Source: an uncultured Chitinophagales bacterium (GTDB taxonomy: Bacteria > Bacteroidota > Bacteroidia > Chitinophagales > Chitinophagaceae). Taken from it: 6,763 nt of DNA. This document shows positions 1-5,034 of the stretch, one piece after another. Location of the stretch: the NCBI GenBank assembly GCA_946886475.1, contig CAMPIQ010000175.1, forward strand, positions 1 through 6,763, read 5' to 3'. Within the stretch, counting starts at the first letter, position 1; every line of letters starts with the position of its first letter. Made by a program: the position numbers and the translations under genes. The notes below the pieces were generated by a model. It did not search any database and was not told the origin of the DNA. It saw only the letters and a list, made by a program, of their open reading frames with translations.

Positions 1-1
1 A

Positions 2-58
2 ATCTTGCATAAGCCTTTACCAGTGAGTAAAACACATTGGAAAGTTAAGGAGAAGTAG
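2..58 (+). CDS. possible C-terminal end of an unknown protein (partial)
   Basis: A reading frame enters from the left edge and stays open for 18 codons to a TAG at 56-58. The visible tail is basic and ends HWKVKEK. Eighteen open codons are not significant on their own, and I recognise no family. In particular, the tail does not look like the end of elongation factor Ts, which often precedes pyrH. It is listed only because a rightward gene ending here would fit the direction of pyrH. It may equally be chance open frame in non-coding DNA. Confidence 0.12.
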   Translation: MLHKPLPVSKTHWKVKEK

Positions 59-346
59 GGAGAGAATCCGGAAGTTGAAAGTCCTCAGTACCAGGTCTTC
101 ATTCCATAGTCAGGGTACGGTGTTCAAATCCTTAAACACCCATCCCTGTTTAGCATTTTTTATAATTACTTATTGTCAGAAACATATATTAATTAATTGC
201 AAATAAAAAATTGCTGCTGGTATAGAAAACCACCTCATGGTTACTTTGTCTATTATCAAACCCGGGTACTATTTGATCAGAGACAATCGACTTGAATAAT
301 TGTAAATCGTGATTTCTGAATAACAACACCTTGGAACTTTGAATCC
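59..346. other. non-coding leader with no recognised gene
   Basis: This stretch has no convincing protein or RNA gene. Two small hairpins can be drawn: GTACC (88-92) with GGTAC (114-118), and GGTGTT (119-124) with AACACC (135-140) around a 10-base loop. A T-run at about 155-160 lies some 14 bases beyond the second stem, too far for a standard intrinsic terminator, though it could mark the end of an upstream transcript. The motif GGTGTTCAAATCC (119-131) resembles a tRNA T-arm, but no matching acceptor or anticodon arms were found. From about 160 the DNA is strongly AT-rich. Confidence 0.5.
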
Positions 347-394
347 GGCTCCCGGCTCCTGACTCCCGATTCCCGACTCCCACTCCCGACTTCT
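347..394. repeat. heptanucleotide tandem repeat (GACTCCC type)
   Basis: About six and a half degenerate copies of a 7-base unit lie head to tail: GGCTCCC, GGCTCCT, GACTCCC, GATTCCC, GACTCCC, then ACTCCC with one base lost, then the start of another unit. The block is GC-rich and purine/pyrimidine asymmetric, unlike the AT-rich DNA on its left. It ends about 6 bases before the proposed -7 box of pyrH, so it covers where a -33 element would sit. A leftward GTG-initiated frame (189-383) starts inside it and translates the repeat as Glu-Ser-Gly/Gly-Ser-Arg stretches; I treat that as spurious. Confidence 0.75.
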
Positions 395-399
395 TCCCT

Positions 400-407
400 T
401 ATCTTCG
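400..407 (+). promoter_or_regulatory. probable pyrH -7 promoter box
   Basis: TATCTTCG matches the Bacteroidota -7 consensus TAnnTTTG at all but one fixed position (TTCG for TTTG) and is followed by CACC. It lies 20 bases before the pyrH ATG, which implies a leader of roughly 15 bases. No TTG-type -33 element is visible, because the tandem repeat occupies that position. Confidence 0.4.
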
Positions 408-427
408 CACCGTTTTAATTATTATTT

Positions 428-1141
428 ATGCTTCCTAAATATAAACGCATCCTGCTCAAGCTTTCCGGTGAATCTTTAATGGGTGATAAGAATTTTGGTT
501 TTGACAATGATGTACTCGGACAGTATGCCCAGGATATCAAATCCATTACAGATCTGGGTGTTCAGGTTGCTATTGTAATTGGCGGAGGTAATATTTACCG
601 GGGCATGAATGAAGCGGAAACAGGAATAGAGCGGGCACATGGCGATTATATGGGGATGCTGGCTACAGTTATTAATGGAATGGCGCTGCAGGCTGCCCTG
701 GAGAGGATCGGTGTTTATACAAGATTGCAGAGTGCCATAAAAATGGAGCAGATAGCAGAGCCTTATATAAGAAGAAGGGCCATCAGGCATGTAGAAAAAG
801 GCCGTGTGGTCATATTTGGCGCTGGTACCGGAAATCCATATTTTACAACAGATACGGCCGGATCTTTAAGAGCTATAGAAATAAAAGCTGATGTGATCAT
901 GAAGGGCACAAGGGTTGATGGTATTTACACGGCTGATCCTGAAAAGGATCCAACTGCAACAAAGTTTGGCGTGATCACTTACCAGGAATGCATCACCAGA
1001 AAGCTTAATGTAATGGATATGACTGCTTTTACCCTTTGTATGGAAAACGAACTCCCCATTGTTGTATTTGATATGAATAAACCAGGAAATCTTCGCCGTG
1101 TAGTTACAGGAGAAAAAGTTGGAACTCTTGTAAAAGCATAG
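428..1141 (+). CDS. pyrH: UMP kinase (uridylate kinase), PyrH
   Basis: PyrH phosphorylates UMP to UDP with ATP (EC 2.7.4.22) in the cytoplasm, an essential step of pyrimidine nucleotide synthesis. The 237-residue length is normal for this amino acid kinase-fold family. Visible motifs are the N-terminal KLSGESLMG (11-19, with Lys11 and the SGE turn), the GGGNIYRG phosphate loop (52-59, Arg58), [13 protein letters not shown] (72-84, Asp73 in the UMP site), [12 protein letters not shown] (133-144), and [16 protein letters not shown] (156-171) near the ATP site. The ATG at 428 gives the usual short [15 protein letters not shown] start. There is no Shine-Dalgarno; the upstream bases are AT-rich, as is common in Bacteroidota. 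PyrH is classically activated by GTP and inhibited by UTP (family knowledge). The usual partner gene frr does not follow; a coiled-coil gene does, 66 bases downstream. Confidence 0.97.
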   Translation: MLPKYKRILLKLSGESLMGDKNFGFDNDVLGQYAQDIKSITDLGVQVAIVIGGGNIYRGMNEAETGIERAHGDYMGMLATVINGMALQAALERIGVYTRLQSAIKMEQIAEPYIRRRAIRHVEKGRVVIFGAGTGNPYFTTDTAGSLRAIEIKADVIMKGTRVDGIYTADPEKDPTATKFGVITYQECITRKLNVMDMTAFTLCMENELPIVVFDMNKPGNLRRVVTGEKVGTLVKA

Positions 1142-1207
1142 CCTTTGCATTACAGGTTGTCAAAAAAAATCATTAGCTTACCGCTATAAACTTACCGGAC
1201 TAATTGC

Positions 1208-2140
1208 ATGATTATAGCTGCTATCAACCTGACTCTTATAGAGTCCCTGGCATTTTTATTAGTAGCACTGATATTTGGTGTCTCCATCTATTTATTTCTC
1301 AAAAGCAGGCAGTCGCTTCAGCAAACAATAAGATCCGGCAAGGGTATTTTTACCGGCAATCTCAAAAAAGATAAGGTACCTGAAAATTTAAGCAGCCCTT
1401 TCTTTGATAAAGAAAAATCATTTGCAAGATTCAAGCAGAAAGTGCAGGAAACAGCTCATATACTGCCTGGAAAAATCATCCAGGGCGATGAAAACTTCAC
1501 GCAGGATCTTAAGCACACCATATCACAACAGCAAAAATTACTGAATACTTATCTCAGAAAGGTGGAGGACCTCGAAAACGAGGGGAAAGAAGAACTAAAA
1601 AAAGAAAATAAAGAACTTCAGAGAGAAATCCTAAAACTTCAGGATGCGATAGATCAAAAGAATGCCGAACTGGAAGAGCTTCAGCAGGAAACTTTATCTG
1701 CCCGGAAAATGGCAGGAAGGGTGGAAGAAGTATACAGGGAATTTGATCTGCTTCAGGAAAAAATGGCTTCACTTGAAATGCAGGCTGGCCGTGCCAATGG
1801 TTTGGCTATTGAACTTGAAGATGTAAAACATTCTTATGAAGCGGTGCATAATGAATTGTTGCGCAAACAGGAAAAGCTGGAAGATGTGTTGGCTGATAAT
1901 CAAAAAATGAGGCAGTCAATGGATGTCCTTGAAGATAAACTTGCAGAAGCCAATCTTCAAAGGCAACAGCTTCAAAAGAAAGTACAGTTCCTTACTGATC
2001 TTAATACCGACCTTCAAAGCATTTCGGACACTAATAAAAAACTCCAGACAGAATTACGAAGGATCGGTGAACTTGAAAGTATGCTAAACATGATGGCGGA
2101 AGAAAGGGATTTCCTTTTGCGCCGTAAAAAAGATAAATAA
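1208..2140 (+). CDS. single-pass membrane-anchored coiled-coil protein of unknown function
   Basis: A 310-residue protein with no enzyme domain that I recognise. It has one hydrophobic N-terminal segment (about 11-31, rich in Leu/Ile/Ala/Val/Phe), a basic linker (KSRQ at 32-35, GNLKKDK at 50-56), and a short stretch with Pro and Gly to about 95. From about 105 to 300 it is a nearly continuous Glu/Lys/Gln/Leu-rich coiled coil with clear heptad spacing, and it ends in RRKKDK. Positive charges right after the membrane segment suggest that the coiled coil is cytoplasmic. The build resembles membrane-tethered coiled-coil proteins such as YhcB/ZapG or the N-terminal part of RmuC, but there is no RmuC nuclease domain and I claim no homology. 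It lies 66 bases after pyrH without a strong promoter of its own, so read-through from pyrH is plausible. That it is a gene is nearly certain; its role is unknown. Confidence 0.88.
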   Translation: MIIAAINLTLIESLAFLLVALIFGVSIYLFLKSRQSLQQTIRSGKGIFTGNLKKDKVPENLSSPFFDKEKSFARFKQKVQETAHILPGKIIQGDENFTQDLKHTISQQQKLLNTYLRKVEDLENEGKEELKKENKELQREILKLQDAIDQKNAELEELQQETLSARKMAGRVEEVYREFDLLQEKMASLEMQAGRANGLAIELEDVKHSYEAVHNELLRKQEKLEDVLADNQKMRQSMDVLEDKLAEANLQRQQLQKKVQFLTDLNTDLQSISDTNKKLQTELRRIGELESMLNMMAEERDFLLRRKKDK

Positions 2141-2148
2141 GCTCCTCT

Positions 2149-2156
2149 TACCTTTG
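2149..2156 (+). promoter_or_regulatory. pdxH -7 promoter box
   Basis: TACCTTTG is a perfect match to the Bacteroidota -7 consensus TAnnTTTG. It sits in the 32-base gap between the coiled-coil gene and pdxH and ends 16 bases before the pdxH ATG, so the predicted leader is about 10-12 bases. The nearest upstream TTTTG (2115-2119) is 29 bases away, farther than the usual spacing of roughly 19-21, so the -33 part is uncertain. Confidence 0.55.
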
Positions 2157-2172
2157 CATCTCAACCAATATT

Positions 2173-2814
2173 ATGAATGGAGCTATTGCTGACCTGCGTT
2201 TAGAATATTCAACTCAGAGCTTACTGGAAAATGATGTGGAAGTACATCCAATCGACCAGTTTGATAAGTGGTGGCAGCAGGCGTTGAATGCTGAATTACG
2301 GGAGCCTAATGCAATGACGCTGGCTACTGCATCAGCAGATGGCATTCCCTCTGCAAGGATCGTTTTATTAAAAGGATTTAGTAAAGACGGCTTTGTTTTT
2401 TTTACAAACTACAAAAGTTTTAAGGCGCTTCACCTGGAAGAAAATCCAAAGGCCTGCCTTGTTTTTTTCTGGAGCGAACTGGAAAGGCAGGTAAGAATAA
2501 CAGGGATCGTTTCTAAAATTCCTGCGGATGAAAGCGATCTGTATTTTTATTCACGTCCACGTGGCAGTCAGTTGGGCGCCTGGGTATCGCCACAAAGCCA
2601 GGTAATACCGGATAGGAAATGGATTGATGAGGCCTATATTAAAATTGAAAATGAATTTAAAGAATCTGAACCAAAAAGGCCGGTGCACTGGGGCGGATAT
2701 ATTGTACAACCCGTGATCATGGAATTCTGGCAGGGCCGCCCCAGCCGTTTGCATGACAGGATACAGTATACATTTGAAAATGGAGGATGGAAAATAGAGC
2801 GGCTGGCACCCTGA
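2173..2814 (+). CDS. pdxH: pyridoxine/pyridoxamine 5'-phosphate oxidase, PdxH
   Basis: PdxH is an FMN-dependent oxidase that converts pyridoxine or pyridoxamine 5'-phosphate to pyridoxal 5'-phosphate using oxygen (EC 1.4.3.5). It is the last step of one PLP route and of salvage, and acts as a cytoplasmic dimer. The 213 residues match the family's usual length. The split-barrel FMN site shows as ARIVLLKGF (61-69, Lys67) and FFTNYKSFKA (76-85), followed by FFWSELERQVRI (98-109). The substrate-phosphate motif YFYSRPRGSQLGAWVS (124-139) carries Tyr124, Arg128 and Ser132, aligning with E. coli Tyr129, Arg133 and Ser137. The C-terminal signature PVHWGGY...FWQGRPSRLHDR carries Arg192 and His194 (E. 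coli Arg197, His199), and the protein ends ERLAP as is typical. The start follows a consensus promoter directly. No catalytic residue is missing. Confidence 0.97.
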   Translation: MNGAIADLRLEYSTQSLLENDVEVHPIDQFDKWWQQALNAELREPNAMTLATASADGIPSARIVLLKGFSKDGFVFFTNYKSFKALHLEENPKACLVFFWSELERQVRITGIVSKIPADESDLYFYSRPRGSQLGAWVSPQSQVIPDRKWIDEAYIKIENEFKESEPKRPVHWGGYIVQPVIMEFWQGRPSRLHDRIQYTFENGGWKIERLAP

Positions 2815-2820
2815 TTTTAA

Positions 2821-2884
2821 TGACTAGTTGACAAGTTGTACTGCAGAAACTAAAAGTATCCTTATCAACTCTATCAACTAGTCA
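2821..2884. repeat. long-armed inverted repeat between convergent genes
   Basis: Perfect 11-base arms TGACTAGTTGA (2821-2831) and TCAACTAGTCA (2874-2884) flank 42 bases. The pairing continues imperfectly inward (ACAAGTTG on the left, CAACTCTA on the right). Each arm is itself a near-repeat of an 8-base unit (TGACTAGT, TGACAAGT). It almost fills the gap between the stop of rightward pdxH (2814) and the stop of leftward bTHX (2895). There is no T-run, so it is not a standard intrinsic terminator, but it could stop or protect transcripts from both sides, or be an intergenic mini-repeat. Confidence 0.65.
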
Positions 2885-2894
2885 GCTATTCAAA

Positions 2895-3011
2895 TCATCC
2901 CTTCTTTGCAGGGCTGTTCCCAGTAGTTTTCTTAGCACTGGCTGGTCTTGATTTGCCAAAAGATCCTTTGAAGATCTTTCCTTTCTTTGTTTTTTTATCT
3001 CCTCTTCCCAT
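2895..3011 (-). CDS. small ribosomal subunit protein bTHX (38 residues)
   Basis: A very small, strongly basic protein that starts MGRGDKKTKKGKIFKGSFGK and continues with SRP, then a Lys/Ala/Thr-rich tail ending PAKKG. The MGRGDKKT-kKGKI-kGS-G-SRP pattern is the signature of bTHX (30S ribosomal protein THX), first known from Thermus, where it sits in a cavity at the top of the 30S head and helps stabilise the rRNA. Bacteroidota carry a related small gene. Its 12 Lys and 2 Arg with a single Asp fit an rRNA-binding peptide. The ATG at 3011 is the only sensible start and the TGA is at 2897-2895. It lies just downstream of the HU gene but beyond a strong terminator, so it probably has its own promoter. 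It is easily missed because of its length. Confidence 0.88.
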   Translation of the reverse strand: MGRGDKKTKKGKIFKGSFGKSRPASAKKTTGNSPAKKG

Positions 3012-3032
3012 AATATATTTTTTTATTTAATG

Positions 3033-3040
3033 CAAATGTC
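3033..3040 (-). promoter_or_regulatory. possible bTHX -7 promoter box
   Basis: On the minus strand GACATTTG differs from TAnnTTTG only at the first base. It lies 21 bases before the bTHX ATG and just beyond the HU terminator, where a separate promoter is expected. No clear -33 element is seen, so this is tentative. Confidence 0.3.
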
Positions 3041-3050
3041 GTGAAATAAA

Positions 3051-3077
3051 AAGCTTTCCGTGCAAAACGGAAAGCTT
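3051..3077 (-). terminator. intrinsic terminator of the HU gene
   Basis: A perfect 11-bp stem, AAGCTTTCCGT (3051-3061) with ACGGAAAGCTT (3067-3077), closes a 5-base loop. Read leftwards, it starts 22 bases after the HU stop codon and runs straight into TTTATTTC, giving the U-rich tail of an intrinsic terminator. On the plus strand the stem is followed after five bases by a run of seven Ts, so it could also act rightwards, although no rightward gene directly precedes it. Confidence 0.85.
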
Positions 3078-3098
3078 CAATCTTTTTTTGAGTTGTTG

Positions 3099-3368
3099 TT
3101 ACAACTTAGCAGAAAGTTCTTTACCGGCTTTGAAGCGGGCTACTTTCCTGGCTTTTATTTTAATTACTTCGCCAGTTTGAGGGTTACGTCCATTACGTGC
3201 AGCGCGTTTAGATACCGAAAAAGTTCCGAATCCTACCAACGTAACTTTACCACCGCCTTTTAAAGTTTTGGTTACTGCTTCTACAAAAGAATCTAACGCA
3301 GCATTGGCTTGTGTTTTAGTTACTCCGGCATCGTCCGCGATCTTGTTGATCAATTCAGCTTTGTTCAT
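3099..3368 (-). CDS. HU-family DNA-binding protein
   Basis: An 89-residue histone-like protein of the HU/IHF family, about 90 residues being standard. It acts as a dimer that binds and bends DNA with little sequence specificity and helps organise the nucleoid. The N-terminal helices are [20 protein letters not shown] (1-20) and [20 protein letters not shown] (21-40). The [12 protein letters not shown] strand (41-52) follows, then the DNA-binding arm [18 protein letters not shown] (54-71) with the intercalating Pro63 in the RNPQTG tip, and finally the C-terminal [15 protein letters not shown] helix. It is the general HU type rather than IHF, with no fused domain. A consensus promoter precedes it and a strong terminator follows it, so it is probably transcribed alone. 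Confidence 0.96.
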   Translation of the reverse strand: MNKAELINKIADDAGVTKTQANAALDSFVEAVTKTLKGGGKVTLVGFGTFSVSKRAARNGRNPQTGEVIKIKARKVARFKAGKELSAKL

Positions 3369-3397
3369 AGTTGATTGTTTAAAAAGTTTGAGAAGAA

Positions 3398-3428
3398 CAA
3401 ATTTAGACGGTTTTTGATTCCAACAAAA
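3398..3428 (-). promoter_or_regulatory. HU gene promoter (-33 and -7)
   Basis: On the minus strand TTTTG (3428-3424), an 18-base spacer and TAAATTTG (3405-3398) match the Bacteroidota promoter form TTTG/TTG, then about 17-23 bases, then TAnnTTTG. This is the best two-part promoter in the window. The -7 box ends 29 bases before the HU ATG, so the leader would be about 24 bases. A strong promoter suits an abundant nucleoid protein. Confidence 0.68.
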
Positions 3429-3473
3429 TTAATTTCTTCAAATACTGAATTAAATAAATATCGTAAAAACCGC

Positions 3474-3600
3474 ATGGGACAAGGGTTTTAGCTAATTGAT
3501 GAAAAAATATTTTTGTGTTTTACTTTAAGTGTACCTCTGAAACCCTTATCAGTCAAGGCATTCCAGAACATGCATGTGTAATTCAGTCCCATCAAGGGTT
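3474..3600 (-). other. nested complementary segments, possible structured RNA or 3' end of the DUF4286 transcript
   Basis: This gap between the DUF4286 stop and the HU promoter has no gene, but it holds an ordered set of complementary blocks. In leftward RNA sense, ATGGGAC (plus-strand 3586-3592) can pair with GTCCCAT (3474-3480). AAGGGTTTCAG (3537-3547) can pair over 11 positions, one of them G-U, with CTAAAACCCTT (3481-3491). The two 3' strands are directly adjacent, so the helices could stack. A further CAAGGGTT copy at 3593-3600 competes for the middle block, and a 10-bp palindrome ACATGCATGT lies at 3568-3577. Four bases after the outer stem, read leftwards, come five Ts, so it might end the DUF4286 transcript. 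Function is inferred. Confidence 0.4.
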
Positions 3601-3646
3601 AGCGAAGATGTGTAAAATATTTTTTAGTGAAGTTAGTTCTGAACAT

Positions 3647-3991
3647 TTATTGCACAAGCTGCATAACACTTCTGAATGCAATGAACTGATCTCCCCATTT
3701 CTTATAAGATCTATCTCTCATTTCATTCGCGTGGACCGCAATGTATCTGTTGTAATCTGATTTTGAAGCAGCATAATATTGAATTGCATATGTCGGTCCT
3801 TCTTTGTCATCAACTTCAAGTAATCTTACCACCCTGTTTGAAATAAAGCATCCGGTTTTCATCATATCAGGTATATGTTCGTTGAGTAGCCAGGGCAGCC
3901 ATTCGTCCGCAATGGCGCTTGTAATTTTTATTGTTACATTATAAATGATGCCTTCCGTTTCCTGATCAAACGATCTGTTATTATCAGTCAT
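3647..3991 (-). CDS. DUF4286 family protein
   Basis: A 114-residue protein matching DUF4286, a family of small uncharacterised proteins found mainly in Bacteroidota. The core IIYNVTIKITSAIADEWLPW (15-34) followed by LLNEHIPDMMKTGCF (35-49) is the part I recognise. It resembles an alpha-beta fold of the ferredoxin-like dimeric barrel type, but no catalytic residues are evident. TYAIQYYAAS (67-76) forms a later strand, and an Arg/Lys-rich helix follows (89-99). About 14 polar residues precede the usual IYNVT start, and no alternative in-frame start lies close to it, so the ATG at 3991 is kept. There is no signal peptide or membrane segment. It lies 63 bases downstream of xth on the same strand with no clear promoter of its own, so co-transcription with xth is likely. 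Function unknown. Confidence 0.85.
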   Translation of the reverse strand: MTDNNRSFDQETEGIIYNVTIKITSAIADEWLPWLLNEHIPDMMKTGCFISNRVVRLLEVDDKEGPTYAIQYYAASKSDYNRYIAVHANEMRDRSYKKWGDQFIAFRSVMQLVQ

Positions 3992-4019
3992 GAATTTTTA
4001 TTTTAATTTTCATTTATCT

Positions 4020-4040
4020 GGAAACTGGGTTTCCGGAAAC
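4020..4040. repeat. overlapping short palindromes between xth and the DUF4286 gene
   Basis: GGAAAC (4020-4025), a 3-base spacer, GTTTCC (4029-4034) and again GGAAAC (4035-4040) follow one another. They form a hairpin with a 3-base loop and, overlapping it, a perfect 12-bp palindrome GTTTCCGGAAAC (4029-4040). The central GTTTCC can pair with either neighbour but not both. The element lies 14 bases beyond the xth stop, within the probable xth-DUF4286 transcript. No T-run follows, so it is more likely an RNA-processing or stability hairpin, or a protein site, than a terminator. Confidence 0.5.
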
Positions 4041-4054
4041 GGTGTTCAATTCAA

Positions 4055-4825
4055 TTAAACGGTATCCAGTTCCAGGTACACGGGGCAATGATCACTATGT
4101 TTTATATCAGGATATATTTCAGCGTCCTTCAAATAGGGTTTCAGGGGTTCAGTTACACTGATATAATCTATTCTCCATCCTTTATTTGACAATCTTACAC
4201 TGGGAAACCGCTGACTCCACCAGCTGTATCTATGGGGTTCTGTATGGAATTGGCGAAATGAATCTACCCAGCCATTATTATAAAATTTATCCATCCACGA
4301 TCTTTCACCGGGTAAAAATCCTGAAGTGTTTTTGTTTCCTGCTGGATTATGTATGTCAATTTCTTTATGTGCTATATTATAATCACCGCATAAAATAATA
4401 TTCGGCTGTTTTTTTCTCATGTTCTGCAGGTAATCATAAAATTCATCCAGCCACTGGTATTTATAGGTCTGTCTTTCATTTCCAGTGGTGCCCGATGGGA
4501 AGTATGCATTGATCACCCTAAGGTTTCCAAAATCAAGTTGCATCACTCTTCCTTCCGAATCACTTACCGAATGTCCGGTACCACATTGAACATGGTCTGG
4601 TTTGATCCTTGTAAACACGGTAACTCCGCTATAACCTTTTTTTTCTGCACAGAACCAATGGTCATGATAACCAAGTTCATTAAAGATGCCCGGTTCAACG
4701 TCGGTTTGCTGTGCTTTGTTCTCCTGAATGCAAATGATATCTGCAGGATGGGTTTTGAGCCAGTCAATAAAACCTTTTTTCATTGCAGCTCTTATGCCGT
4801 TAACATTATAGCTAATGATCTTCAT
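4055..4825 (-). CDS. xth: exodeoxyribonuclease III / AP endonuclease family protein
   Basis: A Mg-dependent nuclease of the exonuclease III (ExoA/XthA) family. It cuts DNA 5' of abasic sites, removes 3' blocking groups and degrades the 3' end of duplex DNA in base excision repair. The 256 residues fit the family (about 250-270). Active-site residues are all present: Asn7 in NVNGIRA, Glu35 in IQENKA (metal ligand), GYSGVTVF (64-71), Tyr108 in INAYFPSG, Asp148 and Asn150 in GDYNIAH, Asp220 in WRIDYIS, and Asp245-His246 in HSDHCPV. These line up with Asn7, Glu34, Tyr109, Asp151, Asn153, Asp229 and His259 of E. coli ExoIII. ENKA instead of the commoner ETKA is a mild variant. The ATG at 4825 gives the canonical MKIISYNVNGIR start. 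A -7 box ends only 4 bases upstream, so the mRNA may be leaderless. It heads a likely two-gene unit with the DUF4286 gene. Confidence 0.95.
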   Translation of the reverse strand: MKIISYNVNGIRAAMKKGFIDWLKTHPADIICIQENKAQQTDVEPGIFNELGYHDHWFCAEKKGYSGVTVFTRIKPDHVQCGTGHSVSDSEGRVMQLDFGNLRVINAYFPSGTTGNERQTYKYQWLDEFYDYLQNMRKKQPNIILCGDYNIAHKEIDIHNPAGNKNTSGFLPGERSWMDKFYNNGWVDSFRQFHTEPHRYSWWSQRFPSVRLSNKGWRIDYISVTEPLKPYLKDAEIYPDIKHSDHCPVYLELDTV

Positions 4826-4829
4826 AAAG

Positions 4830-4837
4830 CAAATTTA
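4830..4837 (-). promoter_or_regulatory. xth -7 promoter box, very close to the start codon
   Basis: On the minus strand TAAATTTG is a perfect TAnnTTTG box followed by CTTT and then the xth ATG. Transcription in Bacteroidota starts a few bases after this box, so the first transcribed base would fall at or next to the A of the ATG. No TTG is visible at the -33 distance. Confidence 0.5.
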
Positions 4838-5005
4838 GTGTTAGTTGAATTTCAGATTACCGAATTTTAAAGCTGCATCGCAGGTAGTATTCCAACTGCC
4901 GGATCAGTCACACTTTGAGTAAGCAATTATAACCTGCCTTACTATATTTATAACAGAACCTTCCTTCTTCCCGTTGTAACCATCCTTTATTGGTACAGGA
5001 CTCCT

Positions 5006-5023
5006 TACTTTTCCCTACTTTTA
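5006..5023 (+). promoter_or_regulatory. possible LOG gene -7 boxes
   Basis: Two near-matches to TAnnTTTG, TACTTTTC (5006-5013) and TACTTTTA (5016-5023), each lack only the final G. They lie 21 and 11 bases before the ATG at 5035. A TTG at 4990-4992 is 23 bases upstream of the second box. If either is used, the alternative TTG start codon at 4990 would lie outside the transcript, which supports ATG 5035. Confidence 0.27.
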
Positions 5024-5034
5024 TTTCATATACT

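Noticed and set aside
119..131. T-arm-like GGTGTTCAAATCC suggesting a tRNA or tmRNA 3' end
   Set aside because: No matching T-stem, acceptor stem, anticodon arm or CCA-type end can be built around it.
189..383. Leftward 64-codon open frame upstream of pyrH
   Set aside because: It starts with GTG inside the heptanucleotide repeat, its first residues are just translated repeat, there is no promoter or family resemblance, and the rest is AT-rich intergenic DNA.
1139..1147. TAGCCTTTG at the pyrH stop as a promoter for the coiled-coil gene
   Set aside because: It has three bases rather than two between TA and TTTG, and lies 60 bases from the next start; weaker than the other boxes.
3398..3646. 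Integrase attachment site or mobile element beside the HU gene
   Set aside because: No recombinase, target-site duplication or element boundary is visible; the repeats there are better described as a possible RNA structure.
3515..3760. Rightward 81-codon open frame
   Set aside because: It starts with GTG, overlaps the DUF4286 gene antisense for half its length, and shows no recognisable domain.
4186..4870. Several open frames overlapping the xth gene on both strands (for example 4538-4870 rightward and 4564-4767 leftward)
   Set aside because: They are shadows of xth, which has an intact full-length family match with all active-site residues.
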